Origin: Oligoflexia bacterium
GTDB taxonomy: Bacteria; Bdellovibrionota; UBA1018
Assembly (NCBI GenBank): GCA_023701205.1
Contig: JAMPXJ010000010.1
Location: 58,129-122,128 of the forward strand
Reading direction: 5' to 3'
Length of the DNA stretch: 64,000 nucleotides
Shown here one piece after another: positions 28,245 through 39,184 of the stretch (its first letter is position 1; each line of letters opens with the position of its first letter). The translations under genes and the position numbers were made by a program. Below the pieces are notes generated by a model. That model saw only the letters and a list, made by a program, of their open reading frames with translations. It did not search any database and was not told the origin of the DNA.

Positions 28245-28552
28245 TTCAACAAGTGGAACCTTGGGTGGTGCTGTCGTTTTGCGCCGCGATCTTCTTCATC
28301 GGTTTCGCCGGCGTGCTGATCCGTCGGAATATCCTGGTGGTCCTGATGTGCATCGAGCTGATGCTCAATGCCGTCAATCTCACCTTCGTGACCTTTTCCA
28401 AGGAGCTTCAGCATCTGGGCGGCCAGATGTCGGTGCTCTTCATCATTACGGTCGCCGCCGCCGAGTCGGCCGTGGGGCTGGCGCTCGTGATCGCGATGTT
28501 CCGTACGCTGCGAGGCGTGGACACCGATCAAATCCGGCTTCTAAGGGAGTAA
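28241..28552 (+). CDS. nuoK: NADH-quinone oxidoreductase subunit K (cluster 2)
   Basis: A 103-residue, three-helix subunit with both intramembrane glutamates, Glu39 (MCIELMLNAVNL) and Glu75 (AAAESAVGLAL). It overlaps nuoJ by ATGA and precedes nuoL by 6 bases. Confidence 0.96.
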   Translation: MIQQVEPWVVLSFCAAIFFIGFAGVLIRRNILVVLMCIELMLNAVNLTFVTFSKELQHLGGQMSVLFIITVAAAESAVGLALVIAMFRTLRGVDTDQIRLLRE

Positions 28553-28558
28553 TCACCG

Positions 28559-30556
28559 ATGATCGCGTTGATCCCGCTTTTCCCGCTCATTGGCTTTCTG
28601 ATCAATGGTTCCTGGTACGCGTTCGTACAGGCCGCTCCGGGGCGCCGCAAGGCCGGCTCGGGAATCACGGGCGCGATCGCCACGATGGCGATCCTGGGTT
28701 CCTTCGTTGTATCGTGCCTGCTCTTCCTGCAGCTTCAGGGACTCCCTCCCGAGAGTCGGGTGCTCGAGCAGACGCTTTTTCCGTGGATGACCTTCGCCGG
28801 GTTCAAGCTCGACATGGCGTTTCGCCTGGACTCCCTGAGCACGCTTTTCACCCTCGTGGTGAGCGGCGTGGGCACGCTGATCCACATCTACTCGATCGGC
28901 TACATGAGTCATGACGCCACCCCTGGCAAGTTCTTCGCCTACCTGAACCTCTTCTGCTTCGCGATGCTGATGCTGGTCCTGGGCGCCTCGCTTCCGATTC
29001 TTTTCCTGGGTTGGGAAGGGGTCGGTCTCTGCAGCTATCTGCTCATCGGCTACTGGTATTCCGATCCCGAGAAGGCGAGCGCGGGCAAGAAGGCCTTCGT
29101 CGTCAACCGGGTCGGGGATTTCGGCTTTCTGCTCGGGATGTTCCTGATCTTCACGGCTTTCGGAACGCTGGATTTCGAGGCGCTCCGCTCGGCGATCGTC
29201 CACGGTGGCCACGCGGCGCTGCCGGAAGGCGTCGCCGTGACCACCGTCACGGCGATCTGCCTGCTGCTTTTCGTGGGTTGCATGGGCAAGTCGGCGCAGA
29301 TTCCGCTCTATGTCTGGCTGCCCGACGCGATGGCGGGCCCGACGCCGGTCTCCGCGCTCATCCATGCGGCCACCATGGTCACCTCGGGCATCTACATGGT
29401 CGCGCGCCTGAACTTCCTTTATAGCCTCTCTCCGACCGCGATGGCGGTGGTGGCGGCGGTAGGGGGCGTGACCGCTTTTTTCGCGGCGACCATCGCGATC
29501 ACGCAAAAGGACATCAAGAAGGTTCTCGCCTATTCCACCGTATCGCAGCTCGGCTACATGTTCCTGGCCTGCGGCGTGGGCGCGTTCACGGCAGGTGTCT
29601 TTCACGTGATCACGCATGCGTTCTTCAAGGCGCTGCTCTTCCTCGGCGCAGGCAGCGTGATTCACGGCATGCACGAGGAGCAGGACATCATGAAGATGGG
29701 CGGCCTGCGTGCAAAGATGCCGGTGACCTTCGCGACTTTCGCGCTGGGCTGGCTCGCGATCTGCGGAATCCCGCCCTTTTCGGGCTTTTTCTCCAAGGAC
29801 GAGATTCTGTGGCTGGCCTTCAGCTCCGAGCACGGCTCGGTGCTGCTGTGGGGCCTGGGCGCGCTGACCGCGGTGATGACGGCTTTCTACATGACCCGGC
29901 TTTTCACCCTGACTTTCCTGGGCAAGCCCCGCTTCAGCGAGGCCCACGGCGAGAAGCACGGGCATGGCCACGGCCACGGGGATGATCATAGTCACGGCCA
30001 TGCGCCCGCCGGCGTGCATGAGTCCCCCTTCTCGATGACCGGACCGCTTCAGGTCCTCGCGTTGCTTAGCCTGATCGGGGGGTTCATGGGCATTCCGCAC
30101 ATGAGCTGGCTTGAGCACTGGCTCGCGCCGGTGATTCCCGCGCATCAGGCGACCGGTCACGTGGCCGCGGAGATGGAATGGGTGCTCATGGGCGTGAGCG
30201 TGGCCGGAGCCGCGCTCGGCATCTTCCTCGCGATCCGGCTCTATGCGGATCTCGAGTTGCCTCGGCAGTTCGCCACGAAATGGGCGGGTCTTTATCGCGT
30301 GCTTTTCAATAAGTGGTACGTGGACGAGCTCTATGAACGGACGCTGGTGCGTCCGATCCACGCGCTTTCGCAAGGCCTTTGGAAGAACTTTGACGTTGCG
30401 GTGATCGATCGCATCGTCCTGAGCTTCGGAAGGGCCTCGCAGTGGTCCGGTCAGACCGTCAGAACGATCCAGACCGGTTCGATCCAATTCTATGCGCTGG
30501 TGCTGCTTATCGGCATCGTCCTATCCGTGGGGTATCTGATTTATGGCTTGGCTTGA
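28559..30556 (+). CDS. nuoL: NADH-quinone oxidoreductase subunit L (cluster 2)
   Basis: A 665-residue antiporter-like subunit with the long lateral helix. Channel residues are present in LGWEGVGLCSYLLIG, GKSAQIPLYVWLPDA, ALIHAATMV and DIKKVLAYSTVSQLGYM. A loop near residues 460-482 is very rich in His and Gly (HGHGHGHGDDHSHGH). Such His-rich NuoL loops occur in other bacteria and could bind metal, but no function is established. It overlaps nuoM by 14 bases. Confidence 0.96.
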   Translation: MIALIPLFPLIGFLINGSWYAFVQAAPGRRKAGSGITGAIATMAILGSFVVSCLLFLQLQGLPPESRVLEQTLFPWMTFAGFKLDMAFRLDSLSTLFTLVVSGVGTLIHIYSIGYMSHDATPGKFFAYLNLFCFAMLMLVLGASLPILFLGWEGVGLCSYLLIGYWYSDPEKASAGKKAFVVNRVGDFGFLLGMFLIFTAFGTLDFEALRSAIVHGGHAALPEGVAVTTVTAICLLLFVGCMGKSAQIPLYVWLPDAMAGPTPVSALIHAATMVTSGIYMVARLNFLYSLSPTAMAVVAAVGGVTAFFAATIAITQKDIKKVLAYSTVSQLGYMFLACGVGAFTAGVFHVITHAFFKALLFLGAGSVIHGMHEEQDIMKMGGLRAKMPVTFATFALGWLAICGIPPFSGFFSKDEILWLAFSSEHGSVLLWGLGALTAVMTAFYMTRLFTLTFLGKPRFSEAHGEKHGHGHGHGDDHSHGHAPAGVHESPFSMTGPLQVLALLSLIGGFMGIPHMSWLEHWLAPVIPAHQATGHVAAEMEWVLMGVSVAGAALGIFLAIRLYADLELPRQFATKWAGLYRVLFNKWYVDELYERTLVRPIHALSQGLWKNFDVAVIDRIVLSFGRASQWSGQTVRTIQTGSIQFYALVLLIGIVLSVGYLIYGLA

Positions 30557-32117
30557 TTCGCATCTCCTGACGACGACGCTGTTTCTGCCGCTGGTGTGGG
30601 CCATTTTCGGGCTGATGATCCCGACGGGCACTCCCGGCGGTCGCGCAACGCTCCGGACCTGGACGCTTCTGGGCTCGATCGCGACATTCGCGCTCTCCCT
30701 TTTGATTTACCAGCGCTACGACGCCGCGGGCGCGGAGTTCCAGCTTGCCGAGGCGATCGATTGGCTCCCTGCCCTGGGGATCAGCTACCAGGTCGGAATG
30801 GACGGGATCAGCCTCTGGCTATTCCTGCTGACCACCTTCCTCATGCCGGTCGCGATCCTGAGCTCCTACCAGGCGATCGAGCATCGCGAGCGGGAATATT
30901 ATTTCCTCCTCCTCTTCCTCGAAACGGCCATGCTGGGCGCTTTCGTCGCGCTCGATGTCTTCCTCTTCTATGTCTTCTGGGAGCTGCTGCTCATCCCGAT
31001 GTATTTCCTCATCGGGATCTGGGGCGGAAAGGACCGCATCTACGCGGCAATGAAGTTTTTCCTTTACACGCTCGTGGGATCGCTCCTCATGCTGGTCGCG
31101 ATCTTCTATCTGGCGTATCAGCATAAAGTGCAGTTCGGATCCTACTCCACGACCTTGATCGATCTGTACCGTCTGCGCCTGCCGGGAGAGGGCTACGCCT
31201 CGGCGCAAAGCCTGCTCTTCCTGGCGTTCGCCCTGGCCTTCGCCATCAAGGTTCCGCTTTTCCCGCTGCATACGTGGTTGCCTGACGCGCACGTGCAAGC
31301 TCCGACCGCGGGCAGCGTGATCCTGGCGGCCGTCCTGCTGAAGATGGGCGGTTATGGTTTCATGCGGTTCGCTTTTCCGCTCTTTCCGCAGGCGGTCCTG
31401 CTTTATCAGGTGCATTTCCTGGCGCTGGGAGCGATCGCGATCGTGTACGGCGCCTGGGTGGCGATGGTCCAGCCGGACATCAAGAAGCTCGTGGCTTACT
31501 CCTCGGTGAGTCATATGGGGTACGTGGTGATCGGGCTTTTCTCGCTGAACCCCGTTGCCGCCATGGGCTCGTATTACCAGATGCTCAACCATGGCATCTC
31601 CACCGGCGCGCTCTTCCTTCTCGTAGGGATGATCTATGAGCGGCGCCACACGCGCGAAATCAGCGCCTTCGGTGGGATCACCCGCGTGATGCCGCTCTTC
31701 GCGGTGGCTTTCATGATCGTGACGCTCTCTTCGATCGCGCTGCCGGGCACGAACGGCTTCATCGGCGAGTTCCTGATCCTGCTGGGCACCTGGCAGGCCA
31801 GCCGGGCGACTGCCGTGGTGGCGGCGCTTGGCGTGATCTTCGGCGCGGTCTACATGCTCTGGATGTTCCAGCGCGTGATGTTCGGACCGGTGAACCACAA
31901 GGAAAACGAAAGCCTCAAGGACCTCAGCTTCCGGGAGCTCGCCGTCCTGATTCCGATGATCGTGGCGATCTTCGCCATGGGCGTGTTTCCGAATTTCTTC
32001 TTCAGCAAGCTGGACCCATCGATCTCGAGGTTCCTGGAGCGCAGCACGGGCGCGGCCTTGAAGGTGGAAGCCGCCAGCGCCCCGGCGACCGCGGTTTACG
32101 CCGCGAAAGGTGAATAA
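30543..32117 (+). CDS. nuoM: NADH-quinone oxidoreductase subunit M (cluster 2)
   Basis: A 524-residue antiporter-like subunit with all expected channel residues: Glu147 in FWELLLIPMY, Lys in AFAIKVPLFPLHTWLPDAH, Lys in LLKMGGYG, His in SHMGY and Glu in GTNGFIGEFL. It overlaps nuoL and ends just before nuoN. Confidence 0.96.
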   Translation: MAWLDSHLLTTTLFLPLVWAIFGLMIPTGTPGGRATLRTWTLLGSIATFALSLLIYQRYDAAGAEFQLAEAIDWLPALGISYQVGMDGISLWLFLLTTFLMPVAILSSYQAIEHREREYYFLLLFLETAMLGAFVALDVFLFYVFWELLLIPMYFLIGIWGGKDRIYAAMKFFLYTLVGSLLMLVAIFYLAYQHKVQFGSYSTTLIDLYRLRLPGEGYASAQSLLFLAFALAFAIKVPLFPLHTWLPDAHVQAPTAGSVILAAVLLKMGGYGFMRFAFPLFPQAVLLYQVHFLALGAIAIVYGAWVAMVQPDIKKLVAYSSVSHMGYVVIGLFSLNPVAAMGSYYQMLNHGISTGALFLLVGMIYERRHTREISAFGGITRVMPLFAVAFMIVTLSSIALPGTNGFIGEFLILLGTWQASRATAVVAALGVIFGAVYMLWMFQRVMFGPVNHKENESLKDLSFRELAVLIPMIVAIFAMGVFPNFFFSKLDPSISRFLERSTGAALKVEAASAPATAVYAAKGE

Positions 32118-32118
32118 T

Positions 32119-33630
32119 ATGGAAGCCCTCACGACAATTCGGCCTGAACTCCTCACTCTGACGGATGGCCAGCTTCAGGCGCTCATGCCTTACTTCCTCG
32201 TCTTCGGCGGAATTTCGCTGGCGATCATCGCGAGCGTCCTGCGTTCGCTCAAGCCCAAGTGGCCCGTGTTCATTCTGGGGATGCTCACCACGATCGCGGG
32301 CATCTGCTCCGCGTCCGGACTGTTGGGCTCGCAGGCGGGATCCGAGCTGATCTTCAACGGGATGATGGTCTCGGACGCCTATTCGAACTTCTTCAACATC
32401 GTGTTTCTCGCCTCGGCGGCCTTCACGCTGCTGTCCTCGTTCCGGTATCTCGATCACGAGCAGCTTCAGCATCCGGAATATTACGTGCTGGTGCTCTTCT
32501 CGGCGCTCGGGATGATGCTGATGGCCTCGGCGCTCGATCTGATCGTCCTTTTCATCGCGCTCGAGCTGATGTCGCTTTCGGTTTACGTGCTCGTCGGGTT
32601 CCGGCGCGCGGATCGACGGTGTAACGAGGCGGCGATGAAGTATTTCATCCTGGGTTCAGCCGCTTCGGCGATCCTGCTCTATGGCTCCGCGCTCCTTTAT
32701 GGGATGACCGGTTCGACCAACATCCGCGACATCCTGGCTTTCGTTCAGGCGCACCCTCAGGGCCTGCCCGTGGTCTATGTGCTGGGGGCTTGGCTTGTTC
32801 TGGTCGGCTTCCTCTTCAAGGTGGCCACGGTGCCCTTCCATATGTGGATGCCGGATGTTTACGAAGGCGCTCCGACGCCCGTGACGGGCTTCATGACGAC
32901 CGGCCTGAAGGCCGCGGCCTTTGCAGCCTTTGTTCGGGTGCTGATTTCGGCGGGGTACGGCAAAGGGCTCGTGACGGCGGTGCAGAGTCATTTTCATGAC
33001 ATCCTCTGGGTCTCCGCGGTGCTGACCATGCTGGTCGGCAACATCGTTGCGCTCACACAGGTCAACCTCAAGCGGATGCTGGCCTATTCCTCGATTGCGC
33101 ATTCGGGCTACATCCTGGTCGGGATGATCGCGGGCCCGGGAAGCGAGCAGGGCTATGCCCCCGTCGTGATGTACCTGGTGGCCTATGCGGTGATGAACCT
33201 GGGTGCTTTCGTGGTCCTGACCATTTTGGCCGGCCGCGACGACAGCGGCTTGAATCTGCAGGATCTGGCGGGGCTATCCCGGCGCCATCCCTGGCTGTCT
33301 TTCGCGATGGGTGTCTTCATGTTCTCGATGGCGGGGATTCCGCCCACGGCAGGATTTGCCGCCAAGTACCTGCTCTTCTATTCGGCGGTTCAGGCCAATG
33401 AGATCCCCCTGGTGATCATCGCAGTGCTGTGCAGCGCGATTTCGGTGTACTATTACCTTAGGGTACTTGTTTACATCTACATGCGGGATCCGGCCGGAAG
33501 CCCGGCGGCATCGCGTGTTTCGGTCTGGTCGCTGGTCGCCGTTTCAGCAATGGTCGTGCTGACGCTGCAGATCGGAATCCTTCCGGCGAAAATGGTTTCC
33601 GCCGCCAAGAAGGCCGTGACGAGCCTGTAA
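32119..33630 (+). CDS. nuoN: NADH-quinone oxidoreductase subunit N (cluster 2)
   Basis: A 503-residue antiporter-like subunit with Glu in FIALELMSLS, Lys in NEAAMKYF, Lys in FKVATVPFHMWMPDV, Lys in GLKAAAF and KRMLAYSSIAHSGY. The start at 32119 is preferred to a GTG at 32110 because AAAGGTG lies 6 bases before the ATG. It is the last gene of the locus. Confidence 0.96.
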   Translation: MEALTTIRPELLTLTDGQLQALMPYFLVFGGISLAIIASVLRSLKPKWPVFILGMLTTIAGICSASGLLGSQAGSELIFNGMMVSDAYSNFFNIVFLASAAFTLLSSFRYLDHEQLQHPEYYVLVLFSALGMMLMASALDLIVLFIALELMSLSVYVLVGFRRADRRCNEAAMKYFILGSAASAILLYGSALLYGMTGSTNIRDILAFVQAHPQGLPVVYVLGAWLVLVGFLFKVATVPFHMWMPDVYEGAPTPVTGFMTTGLKAAAFAAFVRVLISAGYGKGLVTAVQSHFHDILWVSAVLTMLVGNIVALTQVNLKRMLAYSSIAHSGYILVGMIAGPGSEQGYAPVVMYLVAYAVMNLGAFVVLTILAGRDDSGLNLQDLAGLSRRHPWLSFAMGVFMFSMAGIPPTAGFAAKYLLFYSAVQANEIPLVIIAVLCSAISVYYYLRVLVYIYMRDPAGSPAASRVSVWSLVAVSAMVVLTLQIGILPAKMVSAAKKAVTSL

Positions 33631-33709
33631 GCGAAGTAAGCCAGGTACCCGTTTTGGAGGCTCGGGGAATCATTCCCCGCCTTTGGAAAGGGAATAGGCC
33701 AGGCTGCAA

Positions 33710-36700
33710 ATGGCGCCTTCGAAGGCCCAACACTACAAGGTGAAGCTCGCGTCGGGGCGGGTCCTCGGACCGATCGATCTCGAGAGAATTCGCCTGCTGA
33801 TCCTGAAGAACCGGATCACCGGCGTTGAGCTCGCGCGCGAACACCCGACGGGCGAATGGAGGAACATCAATTCCTTCGCTCCGATCGCGGACCTGCTGGT
33901 GGCACGCGCGGAGGGCCGGCTCGTATCCGAGTCCGGCGCCTCGGAGCTCATGGGAGGCGCCGAGGCCGAAACGATCGCGCTTCCGGGAGCAACCCAGGTA
34001 TTGCCCGATCCCGTTCTACCCACGGTGGTTCCAACCACGGCGCCTTCTGCCAGCGCGGAGTCAGCGGTGCCCCCAGAGCCGCCCACCGTCGAGCCGCAGA
34101 CCCGCGAGCTGAAGCTGGATGACCTAGCGGGGACGCCCGAGGAGGAGCCCGAAAAAACCGTTGTCGTGAGCCGGCCTCCGAATCCTCGCGCAGGCGGATT
34201 CAGCGTCACGGCCACGGCCGCCAGGCCGGAACCTCGGCGGGAGCTGGTGCTCAAAGGGGATGAAGGCGCCGTCAGCATCGAGCTCGATTCCCGGCCTTCG
34301 GTGGCGAACGCCGAGACCGTGGTCTTTAGGAGGAATGCGCCCAGCCCCAGGCCGCATTCCCTTCCCGGAAAGACCCGGAACCCGTTGAAGGAAAAGATCA
34401 AGCTGGTCCTCGCCTTCATCGCGCTCGCGATGATCGGCCACGAGCTCTTCTTTGAGCAGAACAAGAAGACCCGGCTCGGGACCTACGTTCCGCTCCGGCC
34501 GGCGATGCCTTCGTTTTCGGAGAAACAGGATCCCGCCGGAAGCGCGGAGATCTATAAAGCCGCCATGAAATCGTACGTCCTCGACCATGTCGAAGGTTAC
34601 CGCGACGCCGCACGAAAGCTCCAGGCTGCGGCCGGGCTGGACTCCGGGAACGTGAAGGCGCTGGCGATGCTCGCTTCGACTTACCTCAACCTGATCGACT
34701 CTTCGAACAAGGATGAGAACTATTTCAACGTCCTCTCGAAGCTTATCGAACTGTCGCGCGCGAAGAACGTGGATCTTCCGGAGACGATCATCGCTGACGT
34801 CGAGTTTTTCCTTACGGCCAACAAGGCCGAGGCGGCGCAAAACCGCATCGTCGAGTACACCAAGACCCACCCGAACTTCGGCTCCGAGATGTTCTATTAC
34901 CTGGCATTGTCGTTCTATCATCGCGGAGATGCCCAGAGCGCCGCACGCTATCTGGCGGAGCTGCCGGAGACGCAGGTTTTCAGCGCCAAGGTCCACTATC
35001 TCCAGGGCCTGATCGCGGAAAAGGTCAATGACGAGGCGGCCGCGTTCCGCGCGTATGAGAAGGCGCTGGCGATGAACCGCGCCCATGCGCGCTCCCGCCT
35101 GCGGATCGCGCATCTTCTGTATCGCCAGGGCCGACTCAAGGACGCGGCCAACCATCTCGATGCGCTGGTCAAGGCGTCCCGGCTGCTCGCGCCCCGCGAT
35201 CTGAGCCTGGCCTACTTCCTCCACGCGCAGCTCGCCCAGCGGCTCGGCAAGGTGGATGTCGCCATCGGCGACATGGAGCGCGCCGTGCGGCTGGACGCAG
35301 GCAATCACGACTATCTGCTGGAGCTCTATTCGTTGCGCGCGAAGGCCGGCGAGAAGGCAGCCTCCATGCGAAGCAGTGCGCGCATGTATTTTTTCCTGAG
35401 TGAGGGCGAGAAACTGCTGAAGGCGGGGAAGTTCAGCGAGGCGCAAATCGAGTTCCTCAACGCCCGACACGCCAACGAGAGATCCCCTCTGCCGCTGATC
35501 AAGCTCGGCGACATGTTCGCGCGCAACCACGATCTCGGCAATGCCCGGATGAACTACCGGCGCGCGGCGGAGCTCGCGCCCCAGAGCATCGATGTCTGGG
35601 CGAAATACATCGACGTGTTGATCCAGAGCTATGAGTGGGGCGAGGCGGCGAAAGCCATGGATCGCTTCCGAAAGCTCCCCGTTCCCCAGAGCGCCATCGA
35701 CAAGGCGGCTGCGGATATGTACGCCAAGCAGGGACGGCATGCCGAGGCCCAGGCCTATTATCGCAAGGCGATGAGTCGCGATACGATCGCTTCCGATGTG
35801 TATATCGCCTACGCGCGGAGCCTCCTTGCAACCCGACAATACAAGGAGGCCCCCTTCTTTTTCTCGCTGGCCCTGCGCTTCGATCCATTGAATGGCGAGG
35901 CGGTCGTGGGCACCGCCCGAGCCATCGCCGAATCCGAGTCCATCGATCGCGCGATCGTCATGCTTCAGGACGAGCTGCAGAAGGACGCCGCCCCTCACGC
36001 CGAGATCCTGGCCGCGATCGCGGAATTCCGCCTGAAAAAGGGCGAAGGAGAGTTGGCGCTGAAATTCATCGAGCAGGCAAAATCGGCGAACCCCGATTAC
36101 GCCTATCCCTGGAAGCTGCAAGCCGAGTATCACGTATCGCGCGACGGGGTGGACCGGGGTGCTCTCGAGCGTGCCCTACTCGCCTATCAGTCCTATTCGG
36201 ATCGGAACGCCTCGGATCCTTCGGGGCATCTCGAGCGCTATCGGATCTTCGCCAAGAAGATGGAGTTCGACAAGGCCACGGAAGAGCTCGAGAAGGTCTA
36301 CGCGATCTATCCGAAGTACCCCAATCTTCATTACTACAAGGCGATCCTCTACGCGCGCATGGGCAATCACAAGGCCGCCGTGGTGGAGTTCCGGCAGGAG
36401 CTCTGCAACGCGGTGGGCGCCGGCGACAATGAGGAGTGCCGGGATCCGGGCAAGCCGATCCCGGAAGTCACGACTCCGGGAAGCGTCCCGACTCTGATCG
36501 GCATGGGAAAAGTGCTCATGGAGCTCAATGCGCCGGTCGAGGCGCTGAAATACTATAACCGTGCGATGCTGTTGGACCCGCGTTCAGCCGAGGCCAAGCA
36601 TGACTCGGGGTACGCCAACTATCTTTTGAAGAACTATGCGGGCGCGATCGCGCTGTATCAGGCCGCGCTTGCCATCGATAAGGCGAATCCCCTGATTTAC

Positions 36701-36823
36701 AAGCGGCTCGGCCTCGCCTATCGCGAGCTGGGAGATAACGCGTCGGCGGCCCAGGCCTTCCGCAAGTACCTCGAAATGGAACCTGACGCGGCAGATAAGG
36801 CGGTTTTCGAGAAGTACCGGTGA
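33710..36823 (+). CDS. GYF-like domain, single-membrane-helix TPR protein
   Basis: A 1037-residue protein of unknown precise function. The N-terminal 65 residues resemble a GYF_2-type domain (SGRVLGPIDLERI followed by a conserved Trp at 50). A Pro/Ala-rich linker follows (about 80-220), then one membrane helix (about 230-248, IKLVLAFIALAMIGHELFF). The rest, from about 275 to the end, is built of many TPR-like helical repeats, for example PLIYKRLGLAYRELGDNASAA split across the last unit. The likely topology is an N-terminal cytoplasmic domain and periplasmic TPRs acting as a scaffold. It lies 79 bases after nuoN and may be a separate unit; a short hairpin lies between. Confidence 0.78.
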   Translation: MAPSKAQHYKVKLASGRVLGPIDLERIRLLILKNRITGVELAREHPTGEWRNINSFAPIADLLVARAEGRLVSESGASELMGGAEAETIALPGATQVLPDPVLPTVVPTTAPSASAESAVPPEPPTVEPQTRELKLDDLAGTPEEEPEKTVVVSRPPNPRAGGFSVTATAARPEPRRELVLKGDEGAVSIELDSRPSVANAETVVFRRNAPSPRPHSLPGKTRNPLKEKIKLVLAFIALAMIGHELFFEQNKKTRLGTYVPLRPAMPSFSEKQDPAGSAEIYKAAMKSYVLDHVEGYRDAARKLQAAAGLDSGNVKALAMLASTYLNLIDSSNKDENYFNVLSKLIELSRAKNVDLPETIIADVEFFLTANKAEAAQNRIVEYTKTHPNFGSEMFYYLALSFYHRGDAQSAARYLAELPETQVFSAKVHYLQGLIAEKVNDEAAAFRAYEKALAMNRAHARSRLRIAHLLYRQGRLKDAANHLDALVKASRLLAPRDLSLAYFLHAQLAQRLGKVDVAIGDMERAVRLDAGNHDYLLELYSLRAKAGEKAASMRSSARMYFFLSEGEKLLKAGKFSEAQIEFLNARHANERSPLPLIKLGDMFARNHDLGNARMNYRRAAELAPQSIDVWAKYIDVLIQSYEWGEAAKAMDRFRKLPVPQSAIDKAAADMYAKQGRHAEAQAYYRKAMSRDTIASDVYIAYARSLLATRQYKEAPFFFSLALRFDPLNGEAVVGTARAIAESESIDRAIVMLQDELQKDAAPHAEILAAIAEFRLKKGEGELALKFIEQAKSANPDYAYPWKLQAEYHVSRDGVDRGALERALLAYQSYSDRNASDPSGHLERYRIFAKKMEFDKATEELEKVYAIYPKYPNLHYYKAILYARMGNHKAAVVEFRQELCNAVGAGDNEECRDPGKPIPEVTTPGSVPTLIGMGKVLMELNAPVEALKYYNRAMLLDPRSAEAKHDSGYANYLLKNYAGAIALYQAALAIDKANPLIYKRLGLAYRELGDNASAAQAFRKYLEMEPDAADKAVFEKYR

Positions 36824-36850
36824 CTTTATCCCGGCCACGCCCTGTGCTAG

Positions 36851-38200
<1,350 letters not shown>

Positions 38201-38223
38201 TAGTCGTAATTCAAATCTGCTGC

Positions 38224-38527
<304 letters not shown>

Positions 38528-38685
38528 TATACGATGGAAAATCGCGATAGCGATTTGTACCTTTGGGTGGGATTCGAACGGCGGAAGCGCGCGGGTACCC
38601 GCTTGCGGGTGCGCGCTGAGCCGCGGCCCGTAGCCCTCGCGCGGGTAGCGCGAGAGGCGAAGGGGAATCCCACCCTCTCCGCCAT
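38528..38685 (+). repeat. GC-rich stem-loop segment ending in a tRNA-Ser 3'-end copy
   Basis: This 158-bp stretch between H1 and H2 is nearly all potential stem. It has AAATCGC-GATA-GCGATTT near 38539-38556. An 11-bp outer pair GGGTGGGATTC (38565-38575) with GAATCCCACCC (38665-38675) follows. Inside it are ACCCGC-TT-GCGGGT flanked by GCGCGC on each side, and CTCGCGC...GCGCGAG. The left strand of the outer stem is the reverse complement of the tRNA T-arm and acceptor region, and the right strand is a direct copy of it. No protein-coding signal is visible. Confidence 0.7.
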
Positions 38686-38881
38686 CTACAGGGATCACCC
38701 TTTCAAAGACGAAAATAGCGCGTTCCCCCTGTTCTGCTAGCTAGAGAAGACGGCACGGAACATCCGGTTCCTGTGCGCTTTGTGGCCATCCATGGCCGCG
38801 CCAAGCCGGTTTTCTCTAGCTAGCAGAACAGCGGGAACGAACGAATCTGGTTTGAAAGGGTGATCCCTGTAGATGGCGGAG
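38677..38881. repeat. Large hairpin element H2
   Basis: Same layout as H1. The outer inverted repeat is 31 bp (38677-38707 with 38851-38881, again with CCGCCAT) and the inner one 20 bp (38729-38748 with 38812-38831, containing CTAGCTAGAGAA). The core keeps CGGAACATCC, TTCCTGTGCGC and the stretch GGCCATCCATGGCCGCGCC followed by AAGCC, as in H1. The stem sequences outside CCGCCAT and CTAGAGAA are unrelated to those of H1, yet both pair perfectly. Confidence 0.85.
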
Positions 38882-39058
38882 GGCGGTGAGGATCGAGAGC
38901 CCTTTGCCCCGTCAGGGGCATGGGTTACGCGTGCCGCGCGGGTTCGACGACCCGTTCTCCGAAGGAGAACATAAAAAGAGGAGGCCAGGATGGCCGACTT
39001 CATTAGGGAGCTACATTTTGCATGGAATGCAAAATGTGAATCCCACCCTCTCCGCCAT
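38873..39058 (+). repeat. 186-bp unit Y, copy A (tRNA-Ser-like fold)
   Basis: The unit begins ATGGCGGAGGG and ends with a 21-base copy of the tRNA-Ser 3' end, so its ends form an imperfect inverted repeat. Bases 38878-38961 can fold like a type II tRNA. The acceptor-like pair is GGAGGGC with GTTCTCC (two G-U). A D-arm-like GGT...GCC follows. In the anticodon-arm place is a hairpin TGCCCC-GTCA-GGGGCA. Then come a variable-arm-like CGCG-TGC-CGCG and a T-arm-like GGGTTCGACGACCC. There is no anticodon loop. Hairpins GTTCTCC-GAA-GGAGAAC and CATTTTGCAT-GGA-ATGCAAAATG follow. Copy B is at 41041-41226. Confidence 0.8.
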
Positions 39059-39184
39059 ATGCCTAAAGAGATAATCGCCAGATCAATGACTTACCGAGTT
39101 TGCTCGAATCAATTGGCGATCATTCCACAAATGTATCCACAAATCCGCGCTGCCCAACCGAATTAAGCAGCGGCAAATCCTGAA

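Noticed and set aside
28553..30487. A 644-codon minus-strand frame antisense to nuoL
   Set aside because: Charged, low-complexity translation opposite a canonical gene; a shadow.
33664..33678. Terminator after the nuo locus (GGGGAA-TCA-TTCCCC)
   Set aside because: The hairpin is real but short and is followed by GCCTTTGG with no T-run.
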